From Dama dama (lineage: Eukaryota > Chordata > Mammalia > Artiodactyla > Cervidae), in contig NC_083681.1 in the NCBI RefSeq assembly GCF_033118175.1, forward strand, positions 16,386,001-16,450,000: a stretch of 64,000 nt of DNA, read 5' to 3'. Made by a program: the position numbers and the translations under genes. Under the pieces are notes generated by a model. It was not told the DNA's origin. It saw only the letters and a list, made by a program, of their open reading frames with translations, and did not search any database. Positions 55,561-64,000 of the stretch are shown one piece after another (the stretch's first letter is position 1; each line of letters begins with the position of its first letter).

Positions 55561-56009
55561 TACAGGCATACCTCATTTTATTATGCTTCACTTTATTGCA
55601 TTTTGAAAATACTGTGTTTTTTGCAAATTGATGGCTCATGGCAACCCTGCGTCAAGCAAGCCTAGCAGCACCATTTCTCTAACAGCGTTGGCTCAGCTTA
55701 TATCTCTGTGTCACATCTTGGTAATTCTCACAAATATTTCAAGCTTTTTACTGTTATTATTATATTTTTTATGATGATCTGTGATTAGTGATCTTTGATG
55801 TTACTATTGTAACTGTTTTGCGGTGCCACAAACCACACTCATATAAGATGGTGAACTTAATTGGTAAATGCGAATGTTCTGACTGCTCCACTAACTGTCT
55901 GTTCCCCTGTCTCCCTGTCTCTCTCCCTCTCCTCAGGCCTCCCTGGTCCCTGGGAAGCAGTAATATTTAAATTAGGCCAATTAATAATCCTACAATGGCC
56001 TGTAAGTGT

Positions 56010-57780
56010 TTAAATGAAAGGAAGAGCCATGTATCTCTCCCTTTAAATAAAACACTAGGAATGACTAAACTGAGTGAAAAAGGCATGTCAAAAGCTGAGA
56101 CAGGCTGGAAGCTAGACCTCTGACACCAGTCAGCCAAGTTCTGAATGCAAAGGAGAGGGGCTTGAAGGAACTTAAAAATGCTACTTCAGTGAACAAATGA
56201 TAAGAAAGCAAAACAGCCCGTTGCTGATATGTAGGAAGTTTTTGTGGTCCAGATAGATTGCATCAACCACAGCATTCCCTTAAGCCAAAGCCAAAGCCAC
56301 AGCAAAGCCGTGACTCTCTTCAATTCTATGAAGACTGAGAGCTGAGGAAGCTTACAGAAGAAAAAATCCGAAGTTAGAGCAGTATAGTTCTTGAGGTTCA
56401 AGGAAAGAAATTGTCTCCAAAGCATAAAAGTGCAAGGTGTTTTAGAGCAGTATAGTTCTTGAGGTTCAAGGAAAGAAATTGTCTCCAAAGCATAAAAGTG
56501 CAAGGTGAAGGAGTAAGCACTGATGTAGAAACTTCATCAAGTTATCCAGAAGGTCCAGCTAAGATAATCAATGAAGGTGGCTACAGTCAGTAACAAATTT
56601 TAGTGTAGACAAAACAGCTTCATATTGAAACAAGGTGTCATCTAGGACTTTCATAGCTACAGAGGAGAAGTCAATCAGTTTCAAAGCTTTGAAGGACAGG
56701 CTGACTCCCTTGTTAGGGGCTAATACAGCTGGTGACTTGAAGTTGAAACCAACACTCATTTACTATTCGGAAAGTCCTAAGGCCCCTAAGAATTATGCTA
56801 AATCTACACTGCCTGTGCTCTAGAAATGGAACGACAACCACAGACTAACTATATCCATTCACAAGATGGTTTACTGAATATTTTAAGCCCACTGTTGAAG
56901 CCTATTAGATAAGATAAGAAAAAATGACCCCTTTCAAAATATTACTGCTCATTAACAATGTGCCAACAGTTCTGATGACAATGTACAAAAAGACTTAGGT
57001 TGTTTTCATGCTTTCTAACACAACATCTATTCTGCAGCCCATGGATCAAGAAGTAATCTCGACTTTCAAGTCATTACTTTAGAGATTCACTTTGTAAGGC
57101 TATAGCTACTATAGATAGTGATTCCTTTGATGGATCTGGACAAAGTCTATTGAAAATCTTCTGGAAAGGATTCACCATTCTAGATGCCATTAAGAACGTT
57201 CATGATTTGTGGGTAGAGGTCAAAATATCAACATTCACAGGAGTTAAAAGAAGTTGATTCCAACTTCCCTGAATGACTGTGAGGTGTTAAAGACTTCAGT
57301 GGAGGAGGTAACTGAAGACGTGGTGGGAATAGCAAAATAGCTAGAATTAGAAGTGGGGTCCAAAGACGTGACTAAACTGCTGTAATCTCCTGAATAAACT
57401 TTAACGTATGATGGGTTGCTTCTTATCGATGAGCAAAGAAAGAGATTTCTTGAAGTGAAATCTACTGGTGAAGATGTTGTGAAGTTTGTTGAAATGACAA
57501 CAAAGGATTGAGAATATTACATAAACTTAATTGATAAAGCAGCAGCAGGGTTTGAGAGGACTCCAAGTTTGAGAGAAGTTCTACTTGGGTAAAATGCTAA
57601 CAAACAGCATTGCATGTTACAGAGAATTCATTTGTGAAAGGTAGAGTCAATGGATGTGGCAACCTTCACTGCGTCTGACTTTAAGAAGTTGCCACAGACA
57701 TCCCCATCTTCAGCAGCTCCCACCCTGATCAGTCAGCAGGCATCAACAGCAAGGCAAGACCCTCCACTGTCAAAAAGATC
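56010..57780 (+). pseudogene. Tigger1 transposase, degraded
   Basis: Recognisable pieces are the N-terminal DNA-binding region ('catgtcaaaagctgagacag' corresponds to its helix-turn-helix part) and an open stretch at 56635-56823 with 'DRLTPLLGANTAGDLKLKP', part of the DDE catalytic domain. Stops, frameshifts and the 68-bp-period duplication at 56374-56507, which also shifts frame, disable it. Confidence 0.8.
56374..56507 (+). repeat. Perfect 66-bp tandem duplication inside Tigger1
   Basis: Copies at 56374-56439 and 56442-56507 are identical over 66 bp with a 2-bp (TT) spacer. The rest of the element is strongly diverged. Confidence 0.97.
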
Positions 57781-57899
57781 ATAACCCACTGAAGGCTAAC
57801 ATGATGGTTAGCATTTTTTTTTTTAGAAATAAACTATTTTTAAATTAAGGCATATACAGTTTTTAGACATGATGCTATTACACACTTAATAAACTACAG

Positions 57900-58317
57900 T
57901 ATGTGAGAGTTGGACTATAAAGAAAGCTGAGCGCCGAAGAATTGGTCCTTTTGAACTGTGGTGTTGGAAAAGGCTCTTAAGAGTCCCTTGGACTGCAAGG
58001 AGATCCAACCAGTCCATCCTAAGGGAGATCAGTCCTGGGTGTTCATTGGAAGGACTGATGTTGAAGCTGAAACTCCAATACTTTGGCCACCTGATGTGGA
58101 AACCTGACTCATTTGAAAAGACGCTGATGCTGGGAAAGATTGAAGGAAGGAGGAGAAGGGGACGACAGAGGATGAGATGGCTGGATGGCATCACCGACTT
58201 GATGGACATGGGTTTGAGTCAACTCTGAGACTTGGTGATGGACAGGGAGGCCTGGCGTGCTGCAGTCCATGGGGTCGCAAAGAGTCGGACACGACTGAGG
58301 GACTGAACTGAACTGAT
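57900..58317 (+). mobile_element. BovB 3' end inside Tigger1
   Basis: 'atgtgagagttggactataa' to 'gactgaactgaactga'. It has few differences from the typical BovB end. No convincing long target duplication is seen; GTAT at 57899-57902 and 58319-58322 may be a short one. Confidence 0.95.
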
Positions 58318-58428
58318 GGTATAAACATAACTTCTTATGCAATAGGAAACAGAAAGCAATGTGTGCTCCTTCCTTTGTTTCTGTGGTCTGGAACTGAATG
58401 CATTCTGTCTCTGAGTACACTCGCAGCC

Positions 58429-58657
58429 TGGTCATGGCCCTGACTGCAATACTGTTAACAAGAGAGGAACCAGGGGATTGAGGTAGGCAGCCAGTGGTCT
58501 CCACAGCTACCTCCCGGTCCCTGTTAGAAGCACCCTGCACTGGGGACTAAACTCTGAGTATTAACAGATAAACATAAGAATTGACGGTGAATTGGGCTGG
58601 GGGGTGTTGTTTACTTATACTTCACAATTTTAAAACCTGGAAATTTTTAGTTTTATT
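58429..58657. other. Unassigned sequence
   Basis: Nothing recognised before a (TTTA)n tract at about 58653-58685. Confidence 0.5.
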
Positions 58658-58828
58658 TTATTTATTTATTTATATTTATTTATTTTTTAATTGAAGGATA
58701 ATTCCTTTACAGAATTGTGTTGGTTTCTGCCAAACATCAACATGAATCAGCCATAGATATGCATATGTCTCCTCCCTCTTGAACCTCACTACCTCCCTCC
58801 CCATCTCACCCTCTAGGTTGTTACATTG
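58658..58828 (-). mobile_element. Ruminant L1 3' UTR, antisense
   Basis: 'aattgaaggataattccttt', 'caacatgaatcagccataga' and 'caccctctaggttgttac' are the antisense L1 3' UTR end, truncated at about 58828. Confidence 0.85.
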
Positions 58829-58844
58829 CCCCAGTTTTTGTTTT

Positions 58845-58978
58845 GTTTTGTTTTGCTGTGTTTTTTTTTTTTTTCCCACTCCATAGCATGTGGGACTTCC
58901 CTGACCAGGGATCAAACTGGTACCGCCTGCAAGTGGGAGCATGAAGTCATAACCACTGGACCACTGGGGAAATCCCCC
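58845..58978 (-). mobile_element. CHR-type SINE (short form), antisense
   Basis: A T-run is followed by 'catgtgggacttccctgacc', 'agggatcaaactggtaccgc' and 'ccactggaccactggggaaa'. Likely target copies are CCCCAGTTTTTG at 58829 and CCCCAATTTTTA near 58976. Confidence 0.85.
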
Positions 58979-58989
58979 CAATTTTTATT

Positions 58990-59655
58990 TTTAATACTAA
59001 GAATTCACCCTGGCTTTTACTATTTAACCCCACATGTCTTTTTTCCCCTCTGTTTTCTGCAGTAAAGCTTTCATCAACCACTAACACAAACCACTAAGAC
59101 ATTGAAAAAGGGAAATCAGGTGTCCTGTAATATGACAGAACACAGTGCACAGAGCAGGGTCCTCTATAACTTATAAGAAAAGACCATAATTGGGGTCTAG
59201 AGACCTTATGGCACCACTTGGTAATCGAATATCATGCTTACTATGCTTAAAGTTCCTTACCTGTAAACTGAGAATATGAACATAGACCATCCACATGAGG
59301 ATACTGAACACAAGAGGAGGAGGAAATGGTGCTAATTCTGGAGACAAGATCCAAGAATAAAGTAGATGATAATGCCTAAAATGCAATTCCATTTTGTTTC
59401 ACATTCCATGAACTTCTCCCACATACCCAGCATTCAAACTACCTAAATCGGCTAACATCCAACCCAGAAAGCCCTCAAAGACAGTGAACCAAAACCTAGA
59501 ATTCACTAGGCTGCTCTGGAGGGAGGAACGGCGTTGTCTGCCTTTATTCGGCACACCAGGCTGGACACCCCCTGGAAGGACTGTCTGGCAGTTTATTTCT
59601 GTATTCATCATTTTCCGGCTCCAGGACCTATAACAGTGCAAGTCAGTCCCCAAAG
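58990..59655. other. Unassigned sequence
   Basis: Antisense frames 59171-59392 and 59399-59734 lack any domain. No repeat is firmly recognised. Confidence 0.5.
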
Positions 59656-59659
59656 AGCA

Positions 59660-60110
59660 TTTCCTCCTTGAGAGTTTCTCAACCATCAGAGTTACAACAC
59701 TGGGCCTAGATCCTCCAGTGCCTTCCCATTTCACTTGGAGTGCGAATTAATGTCCTTACAACGCCCTTCAGAGCTGGTTAAGCCCTGGCGCTGGAGCCCT
59801 CTGACCTCACTTCCTACCACCAGCACCTGGCACCCCAGCCTTGACCATGGGACTCCAGTCACTCTAGTCTCCTTGCTGTTTCTCAAATGCTCCAGGGCAC
59901 TCCCAGCTCAGGGTCTCGGCCCCGCTATTGCCTCTGACTGGAATGCACTGGTTTTGAGTATTTGTACAAGTGTTATCTTCTTAAGGAGGCCCACCCTGAG
60001 CATCCCATTTGAAGCTGAGCCAAGCCTCCCACGCTCTGCACCCCCGATCCTCTTTACCTTGCCGATAGCAGCAGACACCGTGGAGATCCTGTCCGTGACC
60101 TCCTCAGCCC
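59660..60110 (+). mobile_element. L2 LINE, sense
   Basis: 'agtgccttcccatttcactt', 'gacctcacttcctaccacc', 'cttgctgtttctcaaatgct' and 'cgctattgcctctgactgga' follow L2. The 129-codon open frame at 59735-60124 lies inside and is therefore discounted. Confidence 0.8.
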
Positions 60111-60560
60111 AACTTTGGCTTTAATGGACAGTCTCTACAAGCTGACAGATTTCCCCCTTTAGCACCTCATGCTTCTCTTTCACTTTTGGGGGTCCCTCTA
60201 CCACTGAAGCTTGCTGGGCCTGCCAGGGGCACCTCTGAAGGCTGAGGATTTAATTCCCCCAAGGGTAGCTCTCAACCCAAGAAGGACCAAGTTGGAGGAG
60301 GAGTAATCCAGGTTTCGCAGCCCTCAGCAGGACAATCCTGAGACGTTCTTCACAATAAGATCTCATACGGCTTCCAGCATCAGTGAGCTCCCTGCTGATA
60401 CAATAGTTGCTTACTCACTACTCACTGACAGACAGTTCATTGGCTTTCCTTCCTACCCTGTCCCTATTTCTCTTCTGTCTCCCTGGTGCTCTCCAAAATG
60501 AGCTAATTACACCAAAACTCTTATCTTTGGGCTTTCTTCTGGGTGAACCCACGTTGAGAC
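60111..60560. other. Unassigned sequence
   Basis: No gene or clear repeat between two L2 pieces. Confidence 0.5.
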
Positions 60561-60564
60561 ACCG

Positions 60565-60985
60565 CTCCCCATTTTTCTTTCTTCATGGCACTTACCATCT
60601 CCTAACAAACTATGCCATTTACTTTACACATCCTTTGTTTATTGTCTATTTCTCCCTGCTAGTATGTAAGCCCTGGGAAGACAGTGACCTTTGTTCATTT
60701 TGTTCATTGATATTATGCTTCCCTGGTGCCTTAGACGCCTGCAAGCAGGAGACATGGGTTCGATCCCTGGTTCAGGAAGATCCCCTGGAGAAGGGAATGG
60801 CAACCCACTCCAGTATTCTTACCTGGAGAATTCTATGGGCAGAGGAGCCTGGTGGGCTACAGTCCTTGGGGTTGCAAAGAGTTGTATATAACTGAGTGAC
60901 CAACATGCAAATACATTTTAAGACCTAGACGAGCATCTGGTATAAAGGAAGGGCTCAAAAAATGTTTGTTGAAAGAATTAGTGCA
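60565..60985 (+). mobile_element. L2 LINE 3' end, sense, split by Bov-tA
   Basis: 'cttcatggcacttaccatct', 'ttgtttattgtctatttctc' and 'ttttgttcattgatat' (to 60715) continue after the SINE with 'gagcatctggtataaagg' and 'aaatgtttgttgaaagaatt'. Confidence 0.8.
60718..60903 (+). mobile_element. Bov-tA SINE inside L2
   Basis: 'gcttccctggtgccttagac' to 'tataactgagtgaccaacat'. Part of the tRNA head is deleted; the B-box-like ggttcgatccc remains. Confidence 0.93.
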
Positions 60986-60997
60986 GGAGTAAGGCCT

Positions 60998-61078
60998 AGA
61001 CAGAGGACCCTGGCAGGCTACAGTCCAGGGGGTCTCAAAGAGTTGGACTCGACTGAGTGACTAAGTAAAGCACAACAC
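60998..61078 (+). mobile_element. Bov-A unit fragment
   Basis: 'cagaggaccctggcaggcta' to 'ctcgactgagtgactaagta' is only the 3' half of an A unit. Confidence 0.82.
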
Positions 61079-61825
61079 TAGTCTTACTTAAGTCTACTCT
61101 TGAAGCAGTACCTGTACCACTTTGGGTGTTTTAGCAGCAAGTAGTAGAAAAGCCAATTCAAAATACCTAAGGAATACAACTTTTTTTACCTGAGTAGAAG
61201 CCTCAGCTTACCATGGACTCAGGAAAGAGGAGGGTGGAAGAGGATGCTGAGTGGACAATCAGCATGTCCACTGAGGTCTTATGGACATCATGAGCCTGTC
61301 TTCTGCACAGGAACCTGGGGTGGGGGTGGGGGGGGAATAAAGTAGCCTTCTGGGCAGTTCTGTAACTTATAATAAAAGAAACAGAGTAACCCTCTGGCCA
61401 AGTATAAATCTGTCATCAGCTGTAGATCAAAAATGTAAGCACATTGAAGATAAAATTTGTCCTCAGAGAGAGAATGGCTAGCAGTGGAGGGGTTAGGGGT
61501 GCTGGGAGTCTGGCTGGGCCTGGAGACGGTCTCTGACTCTATCCCCACAGAGGCGTAGGCTTCCCTATGGACACGAGTGCCCACTTTACCTTCTCAGTCC
61601 TTCTCACCAAATGATTTCCTGATTGCCAGTTACGCCTGAGATATACCTCAATGCTCCTATGGGCAGCTGGCATTCTGGTCACTGGAGAGTTAAAGAAATG
61701 AGCCATGTACTTTATTCAGCTGTCTCTTGGGAGTTCTGTAATTCTTGTCTTTCAGCAAAAGTCTAATTGTCTCTGAGTATATTAATTGCTCCAATTTGGG
61801 GCCCTGCAAGGAGAGATAGTGTTGC
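61079..61825. other. Unassigned; G-rich tract at 61317-61335
   Basis: A G4-T-G5-T-G8 tract lies at 61317-61335. The antisense frame 61288-61584 runs across it and has no domain. Confidence 0.5.
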
Positions 61826-61829
61826 ATGG

Positions 61830-62045
61830 TAATTAAACATACCAGCTTTGGTGTCAGAAGATATATGTCTGAATCCAGCCCTACCAGGTATTAGCCATAG
61901 ATCTTGAAGCAAGTTGCTTAACCTACTCAGTCTCATGTTAAGATGGAGCTAATTATACCTGCTGTGGATTTTAAATAAAATAGCATCTGGAAGTTCTTGG
62001 CCTGGGTGCTGGCATGGGATAGGAGGTACTGAATGAATAGTAGCT
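61830..62045 (+). mobile_element. MIR SINE
   Basis: 'ccagctttggtgtcagaaga', 'aagcaagttgcttaacctac' and 'gatggagctaattataccTg' give a near-complete MIR. Confidence 0.82.
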
Positions 62046-62303
62046 CTCCTGATCAACATTGGGAACCAAGACCTAGGTCCATTATAAATTCACTATCCTA
62101 CTAGACCAGCCAGTCAATCGACCTTCCCTTGTCAATTGTCCTACTCCATCACGAGGTATCTTTTCCACTAACTTCAGCCTCCTGAAAAAATAGAGTCCCT
62201 TTAAGGATGCCATATCCTTACAACTCCAACACCATATTTGTCTTGATGACTAAACTCACTTCTGCAGCAACAGTTTCTGTGCTGCTTTCTCCACTCATCA
62301 CAG

Positions 62304-62304
<1 letters not shown>
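62046..62304. other. Unassigned sequence
   Basis: Nothing recognised. Confidence 0.5.

Positions 62305-62348
<44 letters not shown>
62305..62348. repeat. (CA)n microsatellite
   Basis: About 22 uninterrupted CA units. The antisense frames crossing it (poly-Val/Cys) are artefacts. Confidence 0.98.
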
Positions 62349-62350
<2 letters not shown>

Positions 62351-63355
62351 TCCACAAGCATAGTACCCTGTTGTCCACATAGATAATCCATGCAGTCTCC
62401 CTGTGGACAAGGACCTATTTGGCACCAACGTAAGAGATGGATCCTCGACAGCAAGCAAAGGGAACTGACTTCATTTTAGGTGCTGACTCCAGCATGCCGT
62501 TGCTGATTCAGAATGAAGAGATAGTTGTCCAGAAACCTATGGAGGTTCTCTCCAGCCTGTGAAGAACAAATCGTAATTCCACAGCATCCTATATATGATA
62601 CTGAACAGCTGCAGTTGCTCTGAGATTTTTAGACACAGTGATAAACTGTGTGCAGTTCCCCAAAAGCAGCCATCCTTGCTGACAGGTAACAGAAGCGGGG
62701 AAGAAGACCGGAGAGAAGAGAAGGGCCATGGAATATTCTCCCCTCTGCCTCTCAGAATTCATGCTGAACTCCCGAATACCTACCGTGCAGGTCGGTCTGG
62801 AGCTGGCACACCCGCTATTTCTACAGTGTTGTAACAAAAATGTTAGGTATCAAAATCACTATTGGTAGCTTTCTGACTAAAACTTAAATATAGGAGTACC
62901 TTGAAGAAGCAAGACTTCTTTCCTCTTCTCTCACCTCTCAGATAATATCATCCACCCTCTTCTTCTCCTTTCAGTCTTTCTTCTATTTTGACCAATCTGT
63001 CACTCAAGCTCCTAAGTTGATAGGAGGATTTAAGAATATCACACTTTCCTAACTTCATTTGAAACTAGGCTTCTGAAAGCCCTGGAATCTTTGGAAAAAT
63101 CACCCACTCTGACTGGGATTCCCTGGCCTCAGAAACTGCAAAAGGACCTTCCAGCTCTCAGGGAGCGCCCTGTGGAGGGAGCATGACTACGAGGGTGACC
63201 GAGGAGGAATAAGAGCAGGGGAAACGGAAAACTAAAGTCTGAGTCAGGAGGCTGAGTTTTGGCAGAGACAAGGCAAGTTTAAAGGCAAAAACAGAGTCAG
63301 GGGCCAAACTTGAAGACTGAGGTGAGACTGAATATGGGAGAATAAGAAAGAACGT
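62349..63355. other. Unassigned sequence, ~1 kb
   Basis: Frames at 62589-62837 on both strands mirror each other and are not supported. No repeat is recognised. This is one of the better candidates for single-copy sequence. Confidence 0.5.
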
Positions 63356-63356
63356 G

Positions 63357-63492
63357 AAGAATTCACTGGTGGTCCAGTGGTTAGGATTCTGGGCTTTCAC
63401 TGTTTGCCGGGGGCCCTGGGTTCAAACCCTGGTTGGGAAAATAAGATCTTGCAAGCAGCATGAAGTGGCCAAAAAAGAAAGAAAGAAAGAAC
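63357..63492 (+). mobile_element. CHR-type SINE (short form)
   Basis: 'attcactggtggtccagtgg', 'ggccctgggttcaaaccctg' and 'gcagcatgaagtggcc' are followed by an (AAAG)n tail. The tRNA-like A and B boxes are still visible. Confidence 0.9.
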
Positions 63493-64000
63493 ACGATGAG
63501 CTGGCACATGTAGACAGCATAAAGAATCAGGGGTGGGAAATGGACATATGCAGACCTTTTATTGGGTTTATTTGTCTGGAGAGGCCAGGTCTGTTTCAGG
63601 GAGCCAGGTAGGACAGAACAGCATCCCCTCTGACCATCCACCTCTTCAGTCCAAGCAGATTAATCTTTGTGTTTTAATGACACGGATCTATATTCTCCGA
63701 CCTGGGGCAGAGCAAGTCCAACAGTTGGCCCAGAATGAAATTTCCCACAGGCTGGGACTGATGAAAGGTGTGTGTTCCCTGAAAATGGAGAGAGGATGGG
63801 GTGAAGGCAGCTTGGAAATCCCAGAAATAAACAGGATCTGAGCCCAATACTCTTGAGAATGAAGTTTGGGCAGATCTCCAAGCCAAGGAGCCAGAAGCAA
63901 ATATTGGAAATCTGTGGTCAGAGGCCACAGGAGGAGCCAAGAGCAGAGTGTGGTGCTGGGAACTTATTTGAATCACCTGGCCAGGTGTGGGGTGGTCTCT
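63493..64000. other. Unassigned sequence
   Basis: Several overlapping short frames on both strands (63533-63976) have no domain. No repeat or gene is recognised up to the window end. Confidence 0.5.

Larger units (their letters stand above)
55563..58428 (+). mobile_element. Tigger1 DNA transposon, essentially full length
   Basis: It begins with the terminal repeat CAGGCATACCTC directly after a TA target (55561-55562). It proceeds through the whole Tigger1 order to a decayed right end near 58428. After removing the BovB insertion (~418 bp) and one copy of an internal 66-bp duplication, the length is about 2.4 kb, that of a complete Tigger1. Tigger is a pogo-like member of Tc1/mariner. Confidence 0.93.

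Noticed and set aside
59735..60124. 129-residue open frame
   Set aside because: The DNA reads as sense L2, and no L2 ORF product or other domain is visible in this frame.
60407..60895. 162-residue open frame
   Set aside because: It runs from unassigned sequence through L2 into a Bov-tA SINE, so it spans unrelated elements.
62201..62458. Minus-strand frames with Cys/Val runs
   Set aside because: They are translations of a (CA)n microsatellite.
1..64000. CRISPR array, operon, integron or phage system
   Set aside because: The sequence is vertebrate repeat-rich DNA. The only regularly spaced repeats are microsatellites, and no bacterial gene or ribosome-binding context is present.

Overview
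This is mammalian nuclear DNA from a ruminant (cattle, sheep, goat, deer or a relative). The evidence is the repeat content. BovB (RTE) LINE ends, Bov-tA and Bov-A2 SINEs, CHR-type SINEs and ruminant L1 3' ends sit on top of older mammalian repeats: L2, MIR, MaLR, hAT-Charlie, Tigger1 and mariner. Species cannot be fixed from this alone. I recognise no intact host protein-coding gene, rRNA, tRNA gene or CRISPR array, and no bacterial-type features. The window reads as intergenic or deep-intronic sequence. Nearly all long open frames lie inside mobile elements or antisense to them. Names are given from recalled family consensus features, not from a database search.

Layout. 1-9.6 kb is a ruminant L1/BovB/SINE pile-up. 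It includes a Tigger1 end split by BovB and a three-deep nest: BovB split by a class II-like solo LTR, split in turn by a twin-primed L1. 9.6-13.2 kb holds MIRs, one SINE, a BovB end and unassigned sequence. 13.26-16.3 kb is one antisense L2 cut up by a hAT element, two L1s and a MaLR LTR. At 16.9-17.2 kb there is a small CpG-rich, promoter-like or retrocopy-like islet. 17.2-22.1 kb carries Bov-A2, two long antisense BovB copies, SINEs and MIRs around an unassigned 1 kb block with one 122-residue open frame. 22-24.7 kb holds unassigned sequence and L2. 24.7-27.7 kb is an almost complete antisense MaLR (LTR-internal-LTR) invaded by BovB. 28-37 kb is a mix of SINEs, MIRs, MaLR pieces and unassigned sequence, with a striking G-run tract near 31.9 kb. 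37.3-39.2 kb is an antisense BovB with a composite SINE inside. 39.8-42.4 kb is a long sense L2. 42.5-47.5 kb carries SINEs, L2, MER5A and a small open frame with a signal-peptide-like start. 47.5-49.3 kb is a BovB with decayed reverse-transcriptase motifs. 50.9-54.2 kb is an antisense L1 invaded by two SINEs and a near full-length mariner. 55.6-58.4 kb is a near full-length Tigger1 with a perfect 66-bp internal duplication and a BovB insertion. 58.6-64 kb holds L1, CHR SINEs, L2, MIR, a (CA)n tract and unassigned sequence.

How the parts relate. The elements form a layered record. L2 and MIR are the base; MaLR, hAT, Tigger and mariner cut them; L1, BovB and Bov-tA/Bov-A2 cut those. Target-site duplications visible in the sequence (9-16 bp for L1/BovB/SINE, 8 bp for hAT, 6 bp for the LTR, TA for Tigger) prove several of these events. 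I found no new biological system. The items most worth checking are the promoter-like islet, the composite SINE seen twice with independent duplications, a 30-bp SINE head flanked by a perfect 12-bp duplication, the Tigger1 internal duplication and the G-quadruplex-type tract.
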